Source: an uncultured Eubacteriales bacterium (lineage in GTDB: Bacteria > Bacillota > Clostridia > Peptostreptococcales > Anaerovoracaceae). From it: 40,500 nt of DNA. The translations under genes were made by a program, and so were the position numbers. Below the pieces are notes generated by a model. The model saw nothing but the letters and a program-made list of their open reading frames with translations. It had not been told where the DNA came from and searched no databases. Below are positions 23,891-32,021 of the stretch, in pieces (within the stretch, counting starts at the first letter, position 1; each line of letters starts with the position of its first letter). The stretch lies in assembly GCA_902773665.1 (NCBI GenBank), contig CACYFF010000019.1, forward strand, positions 1 through 40,500, read 5' to 3'.

Positions 23891-25098
23891 TGGAGAATAT
23901 CTATATCGTCCGCTGCGGTGAGAGCGCGCTCAAAGGGAAGAACAAGCCCTATTTCGAGCGCATGCTCGTGCAGCGGATCAAGAAGAATCTGAAGGATGAA
24001 GCCGGTGTAACCGTCGAACGGGTGGACGGCCTCATCTTCGTACGCACGCCGGAAGAGATCCCGCAGGAGGACGTCTTAAAGCGGGTCGGCCGGGTGTTCG
24101 GCGTGGATTCCATCAGTCCCGCGGTGGAAGTCCCCATCGAAGGGCTCGACGCGGAAAGCGCGCTGGACGCGATCGGCCGCGAAGCCGTGGCGTTCATGAT
24201 GAAGCAGATCGAATCGCGCGGCATAAAGACCTTTAAGGTCGACGCGAAACGGGCGGACAAGACGTTTGCCATCCAGTCTCCGGACATCGGCAAGCGCATC
24301 GGCGCGCGCGTCCTGAAGGGCTGCAAGGTCTTGAAAGTGGACGTGCACGAGCCGGACTGCTTCCTGTATATCAACGTGCGCAGAAATTTTGCGTATCTGT
24401 ACGATAAAAAGATCGCAGGGTACGGCGGACTGCCCCTCGGCACCAACGGCAGGGGCATGGTGCTGCTGTCCGGCGGCATCGATTCTCCGGTGGCGACATT
24501 TATGATGGCTCACCGCGGCATGTACATGGACGCTGTCCATTTCCATTCCTATCCGTACACCTCCGAGCGTGCGTTCGAAAAGGTGAAGGAACTGGCGGGC
24601 ATCCTGACGGATTACTGCGGGCGCATCCGCATGTTCTCCATCAACCTGCTGCCCATCCAGGAGCAGATCGTGCAGAACTGTCCGGAGGAGGAGACCACCA
24701 TCCTGGTGCGGCGCTTCATGATGCGCATCGCCGAGGCGATCGCGAAGCGGGAAGGGGACCTGATGCTCATCACGGGCGAAAGCCTCGGTCAGGTCGCCAG
24801 CCAGACGGCGGCTTCTCTCGTGGTCACCGACGCTGCGGTGTCGCTGCCCGTTATGCGACCGCTCATCGCCATGGACAAGACCCAGATCATGGACATCGCC
24901 CGGGATATCGGCACGTTCGAAACATCCATCCAGCCCTACGAGGACTGCTGCACCGTATTTTTGCCCAAGCACCCGGTGACCCAGCCAAAGCTGGAGCGGA
25001 TCGAGGCGTCCGAAAGCAGGCTGGACGTCGAGGCTCTTGTCTCGCAAGCCGTGGAATCTGCGGAATTGATAATTATTTCTCAAAGAGAGGGCATTTAA
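23890..25098 (+). CDS. thiI: tRNA 4-thiouridine synthase ThiI
   Basis: A 402-residue protein. The N-terminal ferredoxin-like and THUMP region (about 1-170) is followed by a PP-loop ATPase with SGGIDS at residues 194-199 and the late ITGESLGQVASQT and CCTVFLPKHPVT segments. It adenylates U8 of tRNA and inserts sulfur. The rhodanese domain of E. coli ThiI is absent, as is usual in Firmicutes, which fits sulfur transfer from the neighbouring desulfurase. It overlaps that gene by one base. Confidence 0.95.
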   Translation: MENIYIVRCGESALKGKNKPYFERMLVQRIKKNLKDEAGVTVERVDGLIFVRTPEEIPQEDVLKRVGRVFGVDSISPAVEVPIEGLDAESALDAIGREAVAFMMKQIESRGIKTFKVDAKRADKTFAIQSPDIGKRIGARVLKGCKVLKVDVHEPDCFLYINVRRNFAYLYDKKIAGYGGLPLGTNGRGMVLLSGGIDSPVATFMMAHRGMYMDAVHFHSYPYTSERAFEKVKELAGILTDYCGRIRMFSINLLPIQEQIVQNCPEEETTILVRRFMMRIAEAIAKREGDLMLITGESLGQVASQTAASLVVTDAAVSLPVMRPLIAMDKTQIMDIARDIGTFETSIQPYEDCCTVFLPKHPVTQPKLERIEASESRLDVEALVSQAVESAELIIISQREGI

Positions 25099-25111
25099 TG
25101 CCTGTTTCCCC

Positions 25112-25140
25112 TTGCAAAGTTTGTTAAAATATTGTTTAAT
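25112..25140 (+). promoter_or_regulatory. Promoter of the acyl-CoA dehydrogenase/etf operon
   Basis: TTGCAA (25112-25117), 17-nt spacer, TTTAAT (25135-25140), shortly after the thiI stop. It would give a leader of about 100 nt. Confidence 0.6.
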
Positions 25141-25152
25141 AGTAGTTAGCGG

Positions 25153-25179
25153 CAACGCGCCCGGTCCCTGGGTGCGTTG
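25153..25179 (+). other. Leader hairpin upstream of the acyl-CoA dehydrogenase gene
   Basis: A 10-bp stem CAACGCGCCC (25153-25162) with GGGTGCGTTG (25170-25179), loop GGTCCCT. It begins close to the predicted transcript 5' end and lacks a proper T-tract, so it looks more like an mRNA-stabilising or regulatory 5' hairpin than a terminator. Confidence 0.55.
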
Positions 25180-25246
25180 TCTTAAGCACTGTTATTTTTA
25201 GGACATAGTTAATATGGCCCTGTAGAAAATATAAGGAGGCAAAAGA

Positions 25247-26386
25247 ATGAACTTTCAACTTTCGAAAGAGCAAGAGAAAGTAAGAGAACTGGTAAGGAAG
25301 TTTGCCCTTGCCGAAGTCGAACCCATCGCTGCCGACATCGATAAGGAACACAGATTCCCCAAGGAAAATGTCGAAAAGATGGCTAAGCTCGGTATGATGG
25401 GCATTCCCTTCCCCGCTGAATACGGCGGAGCAGGTTCCGACCACATCTCTTATGCGATCGCTGTGGAAGAACTCTCCAGAGTTTGCGCATCCACCGGCGT
25501 TATCGTCTCTGCTCACACTTCTCTGTGCTGCTGGCCGATCTTCAACTTCGGTACAGAAGAACAGAAGCAGAAGTACCTGCCCGACCTGCTCTCCGGCCGT
25601 AAGCTCGGCGCTTTCGGTCTGACTGAGCCCAACGCGGGTACCGACGCATCCGGACAGCAGACCAAGGCTGTCGACATGGGCGACCACTGGCTGCTCAACG
25701 GCGCTAAGGTGTTCATCACCAACGGCGGCTACGCAGACACTTTCGTCGTTTTCGCAATGACCGACAAGAGCAAGGGTAATCATGGCATTACCGCTTTCAT
25801 CGTAGAGAAGGGCTTCAAGGGCTTCTCCATCGGTAAGACCGAAGATAAGCTGGGTATCCACGCTTCTTCCACCACCGAGCTCATTTTCGAAGACTGCATC
25901 GTTCCCAAGGAAAACCTGCTGGGCGAAGTCGGCCAGGGCTTCAAGATCGCTATGGCGACTCTGGACGGCGGCCGTATCGGTATCGCTTCCCAGGCTCTGG
26001 GTATCGCGCAGGGCGCTCTGGACGTCACCGTCGACTACATGAAGTCCAGAAAGCAGTTCGGCAAGTCCCTGAACAAGTTCCAGGCTCTGGCTTTCGAAGT
26101 TGCTGAAATGAAGACCCGCATCGAAGCGGCAAGACTTCTGGTTTACAGCGCTGCATTCAAGAAGGATCAGCACATGCCGTACTCTGTAGACGCTGCTATG
26201 GCTAAGTACTACGCTGCAGAGACCGCTATGTACGTCACCACCAAGGCTGTTCAGCTGCACGGCGGCTACGGTTACACCACCGACTACCCCGTAGAACGCA
26301 TGATGAGAGACGCAAAGATCACCGAGATCTACGAAGGAACCACCGAAGTTCAGAAGATGGTTATCTCCGGCGCTGTGTTTAAGTAG
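25247..26386 (+). CDS. Acyl-CoA dehydrogenase (short-chain/butyryl-CoA type)
   Basis: A 379-residue flavoprotein. [17 protein letters not shown] binds FAD and the catalytic base is E363 in [19 protein letters not shown] and [17 protein letters not shown] are family signatures. Close homologs reduce crotonyl-CoA or other enoyl-CoAs in clostridial fermentation, taking electrons from the Etf encoded by the next two genes. Codon choice is visibly biased and differs from flanking genes, as expected for high expression. TAAGGAGG lies eight nt before the ATG. The precise acyl substrate (butyryl-CoA versus another acyl group) cannot be decided. Confidence 0.92.
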   Translation: MNFQLSKEQEKVRELVRKFALAEVEPIAADIDKEHRFPKENVEKMAKLGMMGIPFPAEYGGAGSDHISYAIAVEELSRVCASTGVIVSAHTSLCCWPIFNFGTEEQKQKYLPDLLSGRKLGAFGLTEPNAGTDASGQQTKAVDMGDHWLLNGAKVFITNGGYADTFVVFAMTDKSKGNHGITAFIVEKGFKGFSIGKTEDKLGIHASSTTELIFEDCIVPKENLLGEVGQGFKIAMATLDGGRIGIASQALGIAQGALDVTVDYMKSRKQFGKSLNKFQALAFEVAEMKTRIEAARLLVYSAAFKKDQHMPYSVDAAMAKYYAAETAMYVTTKAVQLHGGYGYTTDYPVERMMRDAKITEIYEGTTEVQKMVISGAVFK

Positions 26387-26407
26387 GCTAGAGGGAGGAT
26401 AAGTATT

Positions 26408-27208
26408 ATGAGAATTATTGTTTGCGCAAAGCAAGTACCGGATACAAGCGAAGTTAAGATCGATCCGAAGACCAACAGAATCATCCGTGACGGCGTACCC
26501 AGCATCCTCAACCCCGACGATGCAAACGCTCTGGAAGAAGCTCTGCTGATCAAGGATAAGGATCCCGAGACGGTCGTTACCGTCGTATCCATGGGACCTC
26601 CCCAGGCCAAGGACATGCTGATCGAATGCCTCGCCATGGGCGCTGACGAATGCTACCTGCTGTCCGACAGAGCAGTAGGCGGTTCCGATACCTGGGCTAC
26701 TTCCAACGCCATCACCGCTCTGATCGAAAAGATCGGTCCCTTCGACATGATCTTTGCCGGCAGACAGGCGATCGACGGCGATACCGCACAGGTTGGTCCG
26801 CAGATCGCTGAAAAGCTGCACCTGCCCCAGGTCACTTACGTTCAGAAGTTCGACATCTCCGAAGACAAGAAGGTCGTTACCGTCCAGAGACAGCTGGAAG
26901 ACGGCTACGAAGTCATCGAAGTTCCCACTCCCTGCATGCTCACCTGCATCAAGGAACTGAACAACCCCAGATACATGAGCGTATCCGGCATCGTCAAGGC
27001 TTGCAAGCCCGATGCTCCCATCTATGTTAAGAGCGCTAAGGACGTCGAATGCGACCTGTCCAAGGTAGGTCTGGAGGCTTCTCCGACCGTAGTATTCCGT
27101 TCCTTCACTCCCGCTCCGAAGGCTCCCGGCCAGATCATCCAGGGCGAAGACGAAAGAGCTCAGTCCAAGAACCTGCTGGCCAAGCTGAAGGAAAAGCACG
27201 CTATTTAA
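26408..27208 (+). CDS. etfB: Electron transfer flavoprotein subunit beta
   Basis: A 266-residue Etf small subunit beginning MRIIVCAKQVPDTSEVKIDP. FAGRQAIDGDTAQVGPQIAEKL is the conserved beta-subunit signature and the C-terminus (about 225-266) is the arm that reaches the alpha subunit. With EtfA it transfers or bifurcates electrons for the dehydrogenase upstream. Genes are in the order dehydrogenase, etfB, etfA, with spacers of about 20 bases and strong ribosome binding sites. Codon bias is like that of its neighbours in the operon. Confidence 0.95.
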   Translation: MRIIVCAKQVPDTSEVKIDPKTNRIIRDGVPSILNPDDANALEEALLIKDKDPETVVTVVSMGPPQAKDMLIECLAMGADECYLLSDRAVGGSDTWATSNAITALIEKIGPFDMIFAGRQAIDGDTAQVGPQIAEKLHLPQVTYVQKFDISEDKKVVTVQRQLEDGYEVIEVPTPCMLTCIKELNNPRYMSVSGIVKACKPDAPIYVKSAKDVECDLSKVGLEASPTVVFRSFTPAPKAPGQIIQGEDERAQSKNLLAKLKEKHAI

Positions 27209-27228
27209 TGTAGAAGGAGGAAACTAAA

Positions 27229-28500
27229 ATGGCAGTAGTTGTTAATCATGAATTATGCAAAGGTTGCCAGATCTGCGTAAAGGCATGCCCGTTCCAGGCC
27301 ATCGATTTCGATGATGTCGCCAGAAAAGCAACCATTAACGAGAAGTGCACGGCTTGCTCCGTCTGCATTTCCAAGTGCCCGTTCAAGGCAATCTCCAAGG
27401 ACGAGTCCGACGCAGTCGACCTGTCCGCTTATAAGCACATCTGGGTATTCGCTGAACAGAGAGACGGCGAACTCATGGGCGTCGCCAAGGAACTGATCGC
27501 CTGCGGCCGCAGACTTTCCAGAGACATCTCCGCCGACACCAAGTGCTATGCACTGCTGGTAGGCAACAACCTGGATGCCCTTGGTCAGGAAGCGATCGAA
27601 TGGGGCGCTGACGGCTCCATCCTCATCGAGAGCCCGCTGCTCGAGCACTTCAACACCGACGGTTACACCAAGGTCATCTGCGACGCGATCCAGGAAATGA
27701 AGCCCGAGATCATCCTCTACGGTGCTACCCACATCGGCCGCGACCTCGCACCCCGTGTAGCAGGCAGATCCAACGTTGGTCTGACCGCAGACTGCACCGG
27801 TCTGGAAGTAGACCTCGAGAAGTACAAGGCATACTGCGCGAAGGAGACCACCCTCGACCTGTCCACGCTGGAAGGTGAGGACCCCAACGACAAGTGCATC
27901 AAGCAGACCCGTCCGGCGTTCGGCGGCAACCTGATGGCCACCATCGTCTCCAAGAAGACCAGACCGCAGATGTCCACCGTACGTCCCGGCGTTATGTCCA
28001 AGCAGGAAAGAGTTCCCGGCGCTAAGGGCGAGATCATCAAGGTCACCCCGAAGCTCGAAGAGAGCGACATCCGCACCAAGATCATCAAGATCGTCAAGGA
28101 AGCCAAGGAAATGGTCTCCCTCACCGACGCTAAGATCATCTGCTCCGGCGGACGTGGTCTGGGCGGTCCGGAAGGATTCAAGCTCATGCAGGAATTCGCA
28201 GACAAGGTTGGCGGCGTTGTCGGTTCCTCCCGTGCCTGCGTAGACAACGGCTGGATCGGTCACGAACACCAGGTCGGACAGACCGGTACCACCGTTAAGC
28301 CGGACATCTACTTCGCATGCGGCATCTCCGGTGCTATCCAGCACCAGGCCGGTATGAAGAACTCCAAGCTGATCGTTGCGATCAACAAGGATCCGGATGC
28401 TCCGATCTTCGGTATCGCCGACTACGGCATCGTTGGTGACCTGTACAAGGTCGTACCCATGATCATCGAAGAATGGGATAACTTCTCCACAGCTCTGTAA
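27229..28500 (+). CDS. etfA: Electron transfer flavoprotein subunit alpha with N-terminal 2[4Fe-4S] ferredoxin domain
   Basis: A 423-residue protein. Residues 1 to about 60 form a ferredoxin domain with cysteines C10, C13, C16, C20 and C40, C43, C46, C50, each set fitting CxxCxxCxxxC(P) for one cubane cluster. The rest is a normal EtfA with the C-terminal FAD-binding segment containing [13 protein letters not shown] and [12 protein letters not shown] ferredoxin-like extension of EtfA is known from the caffeyl-CoA reductase CarE of Acetobacterium woodii, which bifurcates electrons between NADH, ferredoxin and an enoyl-CoA. The same may apply here. A terminator follows. Confidence 0.94.
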   Translation: MAVVVNHELCKGCQICVKACPFQAIDFDDVARKATINEKCTACSVCISKCPFKAISKDESDAVDLSAYKHIWVFAEQRDGELMGVAKELIACGRRLSRDISADTKCYALLVGNNLDALGQEAIEWGADGSILIESPLLEHFNTDGYTKVICDAIQEMKPEIILYGATHIGRDLAPRVAGRSNVGLTADCTGLEVDLEKYKAYCAKETTLDLSTLEGEDPNDKCIKQTRPAFGGNLMATIVSKKTRPQMSTVRPGVMSKQERVPGAKGEIIKVTPKLEESDIRTKIIKIVKEAKEMVSLTDAKIICSGGRGLGGPEGFKLMQEFADKVGGVVGSSRACVDNGWIGHEHQVGQTGTTVKPDIYFACGISGAIQHQAGMKNSKLIVAINKDPDAPIFGIADYGIVGDLYKVVPMIIEEWDNFSTAL

Positions 28501-28519
28501 TATTTTCTACAAGACCTTA

Positions 28520-28549
28520 AAGGGCGGCTCGCAAGGGCCGTCCTTTTTT
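28520..28549 (+). terminator. Intrinsic terminator of the bcd-etfBA operon
   Basis: AAGGGCGGC (28520-28528), loop of eight, GCCGTCCTT (28537-28545), with T residues to 28549. One G-U pair in nine. Confidence 0.88.
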
Positions 28550-28590
28550 GGTGTATAATAAAACATACGGTATAGGAAGGAGGCCCCTCT

Positions 28591-29610
28591 ATGGAATACG
28601 ATAAACGGCAACTTTTGATGGACGCCTTTGCGCTGAAGGAGACGCCCCGGGTGCCCTGTGGATTCTGGCATCATTTTGTGCTGGGGCGCGACCAGTTCAT
28701 CGCAGACAAAGACCCGGCGCTGCAGCAGAAGATCGTGGACGGTCACCGGGCCTATTATAAGCTCGTAAGACCGGACATGATGAAGATGATGAACGAGGGA
28801 TTCTTCGGCTATCCGCCCATCATGGACAACGATCTGCGGACGGGAAAGGATCTGCTGAAGATCCGGGCGATCGGCGCGGATCATCCCTGGGTCACAGACC
28901 AGGTGAAGCACGTGCAGCGCATCATCGATCAGTTCGATGGGGAAGTGATGACGTTCTACAACATGTTTTCCCCGCTGCAGAACATCCGCATCCGCTTCGA
29001 CTTTCTGGATCTGGAGTACGACCGCTTCGTACAGCTGGCGGAGCGGTATCCGGAGGAACTGGCCGCGGCAGGGGAAGAGATGAAGAAGGATTATCTCGCC
29101 CTGGTACAGCGGCTTTTCGAGGAGACCAGCCTGGACGGCATCTATTTCTGCGTACAGAACGTACAGAGCCCGATGTATACGAAGGAGCGGTACGATCGCA
29201 TCCTCGGACCCTCCGAACGGGCGGTGCTGGAACTGGCCAACAAGTACTCAAAATACAACATTCTCCATATCTGCGGTTATGCGCACCATACCAACGATAT
29301 GAATTACTATCTGGATTATGAGGCGGGCTGCTATAACTGGGCGGTCCATACGGAAGGACTGTCCATCGCAGAGGGCAGAAAACTGTTCCCCGGCAAGTGC
29401 ATTCTGGGCGGTTTCGACAACAACCCGGGTACGCTCATCGACACCGGGACTCGGGAGGAACTGCGGGACTATACGGGCAGACTGATCCGAGAGAACGGCT
29501 ACAAAGGCTATATCCTCGGCGCGGACTGCTCCATTCCCAATCAGATCGATGACAGGCGCGTTCGGGACATTACGGATGCGGCAAAGGCTTTCCCCAATCC
29601 CGCATTCTGA
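28591..29610 (+). CDS. Uroporphyrinogen decarboxylase-family protein, methyltransferase-like
   Basis: A 339-residue TIM-barrel protein of the URO-D superfamily. H226-I-C228 and a later C313 in ADCSIPN suggest the HxC...C zinc site of corrinoid-dependent methyltransferases (MtaA/MtbA type) rather than heme-pathway HemE, whose neighbours are absent anyway. Such enzymes move methyl groups between corrinoid proteins and thiols. No corrinoid protein or methyltransferase partner is encoded nearby, so the substrate is open. AAGGAGG lies before the ATG. It appears to be a single-gene unit after the etf terminator, with TATAAT at 28554-28559. Confidence 0.82.
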   Translation: MEYDKRQLLMDAFALKETPRVPCGFWHHFVLGRDQFIADKDPALQQKIVDGHRAYYKLVRPDMMKMMNEGFFGYPPIMDNDLRTGKDLLKIRAIGADHPWVTDQVKHVQRIIDQFDGEVMTFYNMFSPLQNIRIRFDFLDLEYDRFVQLAERYPEELAAAGEEMKKDYLALVQRLFEETSLDGIYFCVQNVQSPMYTKERYDRILGPSERAVLELANKYSKYNILHICGYAHHTNDMNYYLDYEAGCYNWAVHTEGLSIAEGRKLFPGKCILGGFDNNPGTLIDTGTREELRDYTGRLIRENGYKGYILGADCSIPNQIDDRRVRDITDAAKAFPNPAF

Positions 29611-29650
29611 TTCCGGAAAACAGCGCAAGGAAAAGTTATCCATTTTTTGC

Positions 29651-29679
29651 TTTACAGGAGACCCGCTTCGTGGTATGGT
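29651..29679 (+). promoter_or_regulatory. Putative promoter close to the yraN start
   Basis: TTTACA (29651-29656), 17 nt, TATGGT (29674-29679) preceded by TGG (extended -10). It lies so close to the ATG at 29685 that its transcript would be nearly leaderless. Confidence 0.45.
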
Positions 29680-29684
29680 AAATT

Positions 29685-30071
29685 ATGGATAATTTTGAGA
29701 AGGATAAGATCAAGAAGATCAGGGGCAAAAAAGGCGAGGATCTGGCCTGCCGCTACTTGAAAGAGCAGGGCTACCGCATACTGGACCGCAACGTGCGGTA
29801 TAAGATGGGAGAAATCGACATCGTGACGCAGATCGACGATACGATCTGCTTCGTGGAGGTCAAGGCGCGCACCCGCACGGATTACGGCATGCCCCGGGAT
29901 GCGGTGGATGTCCGTAAACAGCACAAGCTCATCCGCTGCGCGCAGCTCTATCTAAAACTGCATCCGGGATACGCACAGCGCTATTCGCCCCGGATGGACA
30001 TCGTCGAGATCCTCTACCGGGAGGACGGCGTTTTTGCGAGGCATACGCCCAACGCATTTTCTTTGACGTAA
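29685..30071 (+). CDS. YraN family protein (UPF0102), putative endonuclease
   Basis: A 128-residue protein. GKKGEDLACRYLKEQGYRIL at about residues 14-33, then MGEIDIV and VEVKART form the restriction-endonuclease-like fold of the UPF0102/YraN family, whose cellular role is unknown. An in-frame TAA lies six nt before the ATG at 29685 and no good ribosome binding site precedes it, so the start is fixed but initiation is unusual. In many Firmicutes this gene sits next to comM and dprA; here four metabolic genes separate them. Confidence 0.9.
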   Translation: MDNFEKDKIKKIRGKKGEDLACRYLKEQGYRILDRNVRYKMGEIDIVTQIDDTICFVEVKARTRTDYGMPRDAVDVRKQHKLIRCAQLYLKLHPGYAQRYSPRMDIVEILYREDGVFARHTPNAFSLT

Positions 30072-30084
30072 GACAGGAGGCATC

Positions 30085-31188
30085 ATGAAAGCAGCAGTAT
30101 GGCACGGCTATAAGGACGTGCGGATCGAAGACAGACCGGTTCCCGAGCCCAAAGCGGGACAGGTGCGCATCAAGGTGGATTATGCAGGCATCTGCGGCAC
30201 GGACCGCCACGAATACGTGGGGCCGAACTTTATTCCCGTAACGAAGCCGCACCGGCTTACAGGCAGAACGGCTCCGCTCATCATCGGCCACGAGTTCTCC
30301 GGCCGCATCGATGCGTTGGGAGAAGGGGTGGAAGGCTGGCACACGGGCCAGCGGGTGACCGCCAATGGCAGTCTGACCTGCGGAACGTGCGAAATGCGCC
30401 GCTCCGGACGCTACAACATCTGCAAAAAACTCGGATTTGTCGGCGTCGGAGACGACGGATGTTTCGCAGAATACCTGACGGTGGACGCGGATAAGCTGTT
30501 TGCGATCCCTGATGGGGTCACCCAGAAGCAGGCCGCCGTCGCAGAGCCTCTCGCCTGCGGCATTCACGCCACCAATCTGATCGGACGGCTGGGCGGGGTC
30601 AGGGATAAACTGGCCATCGTCGTCGGCCCCGGCATCATCGGGATCGGCGCCTTCTACGCGGCAAAACTCGCCGGCGCGCGCAAGGTGCTCGTCATCGGCA
30701 GGGGCGAAGAAAAGCGTGCCGTCATCGAGAAGCACGGCGGAGAGTTCCTGAATACCGCACTGCTGGAGAACGGCGCTGCAGATGTTCCCGCGTTCATCGA
30801 AGCATGGTCGGAGGGGGCGCTGGCCGACGTCGTCTATGAATGCGCCGGCACGCAGCAGACCCTGGATCTGTGCGTTCCCATCGTAAAGCCGGGCGGCATC
30901 CTGATGGTCATGGGCGTGTTTGGCAAAAAGCCCGTCATCGACATGAATACGGTGCAGGAAGCGGAACGCATCATCCTGACGAGTCAGGCCCACGTGAACG
31001 AGATCGCGGAGGCGCTGGAATACATCCGCCGGGGCGATATCGACGCGGAAGAGCTCGTTACCCGGGTCGTGACCCTCGACACGCTCGTCGAAGACGGATT
31101 CGAGGAACTGGAACGCAATTCAAAGAATCATATCAAAGTCCTGATCCGGATCGGAGGATCTGCGGACGAAGGAGGACCGAATGAATAA
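30085..31188 (+). CDS. Zinc-type medium-chain alcohol dehydrogenase
   Basis: A 367-residue MDR oxidoreductase resembling 2,3-butanediol or sorbitol dehydrogenases. CGTDRHEYVGP and GHEFSGRIDALGEGVEGW supply the catalytic zinc site, and VGPGIIGIGAFYAAKLAGARKVLVIG is the Rossmann nucleotide-binding fold. The structural-zinc lobe reads CGTCEMRRSGRYNIC, where the third of four expected cysteines is Arg, so structural zinc may be weak or lost. AGGAGG precedes the ATG. Its end overlaps the following proC-like gene by eight bases, suggesting a shared transcript. The substrate is unknown. Confidence 0.85.
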   Translation: MKAAVWHGYKDVRIEDRPVPEPKAGQVRIKVDYAGICGTDRHEYVGPNFIPVTKPHRLTGRTAPLIIGHEFSGRIDALGEGVEGWHTGQRVTANGSLTCGTCEMRRSGRYNICKKLGFVGVGDDGCFAEYLTVDADKLFAIPDGVTQKQAAVAEPLACGIHATNLIGRLGGVRDKLAIVVGPGIIGIGAFYAAKLAGARKVLVIGRGEEKRAVIEKHGGEFLNTALLENGAADVPAFIEAWSEGALADVVYECAGTQQTLDLCVPIVKPGGILMVMGVFGKKPVIDMNTVQEAERIILTSQAHVNEIAEALEYIRRGDIDAEELVTRVVTLDTLVEDGFEELERNSKNHIKVLIRIGGSADEGGPNE

Positions 31189-31999
31189 AAAAATCTTCGT
31201 TTTAGGCGCCGGCAACATGGCGGAGAGCATTGTTGCCGCGCTGCTGCAAAATCAAGTGTTCGAGCCGTACGATGTTACGGTCTACGATATCTCGGAAGCC
31301 CGCATGGAGCACATGATCGAGACCTACGGCGTCATCTCCTGCAAAGATCCCGCATCCGGTCTGGCGGATGCGGACATCCTGCTGTTGGCTGTACGTCCCC
31401 AGGACCTGCCCCAGGTCCGCTGGATCAAAGAGGCGGAGAAAAAGGAAGACCTGCTGACGGTATCCATCGTCTGCTCCCAGCTCATTGCCACGCTGGAAGA
31501 GGTGATGGGAAAGGGCAGATACGCCCGCATGATGCCCAACACCCTGACGAGGACGCAGCACGGCTACTCCGCGCTCTGCGTCAACGACGCCTGCAGCGAG
31601 GAAGATAAGAAGACGCTGGAGGAGATCGCATCCGGCATCGGGCAGTACATGTATGTGGATGAGAAACTGTTCAACGCCTGGACAGGCTTTGCCACCTCCG
31701 GGCCGCTCATGATCTATAAATTCATCTACGGCATGATCGAAGGCGGCATCTACAGCGGTTTTTCGCTGGAGCAGAGCAAACAGATCGTCTATGAGAACAT
31801 CATCGGCACCGGGCTCAACCTGCAGCTGACCGGCGAACATCCGCTGCAGCTGGTGGATAAGCTCACGACGCCCGGCGGCGTCGGCATCGAGCACTTCAAG
31901 GCGCTGGAAGAAGGCAACTTTACGAACCTCTGCGTCGACGCGGTCTGGGCGGCGGTGCAGAAGGCGGAGAGCATGGCGGAAAAATACAAGGTGGAATAA
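31181..31999 (+). CDS. Pyrroline-5-carboxylate reductase-family protein, paralog 1
   Basis: A 272-residue protein with the N-terminal NAD(P)-binding motif FVLGAGNMAESIVAALL and a C-terminal dimerisation domain as in ProC. Substrate-binding motifs have drifted: the usual SGSGPAY is TSGPL, and the PGGxT motif, whose Thr contacts the P5C carboxylate, reads TTPGGVGIEH with Gly for Thr. It may reduce a different imine. GGAGG lies five bases before the ATG, inside the end of the dehydrogenase gene. A second paralog starts 22 bases downstream. Confidence 0.85.
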   Translation: MNKKIFVLGAGNMAESIVAALLQNQVFEPYDVTVYDISEARMEHMIETYGVISCKDPASGLADADILLLAVRPQDLPQVRWIKEAEKKEDLLTVSIVCSQLIATLEEVMGKGRYARMMPNTLTRTQHGYSALCVNDACSEEDKKTLEEIASGIGQYMYVDEKLFNAWTGFATSGPLMIYKFIYGMIEGGIYSGFSLEQSKQIVYENIIGTGLNLQLTGEHPLQLVDKLTTPGGVGIEHFKALEEGNFTNLCVDAVWAAVQKAESMAEKYKVE

Positions 32000-32021
32000 A
32001 CGAACCCGTAAGGAGGGCATC

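Noticed and set aside
25136-27199. 687-codon open frame on the minus strand
   Set aside because: It lies fully antisense to the acyl-CoA dehydrogenase and etfB genes, has no recognisable motifs or ribosome binding site, and results from the biased codon use of those genes.
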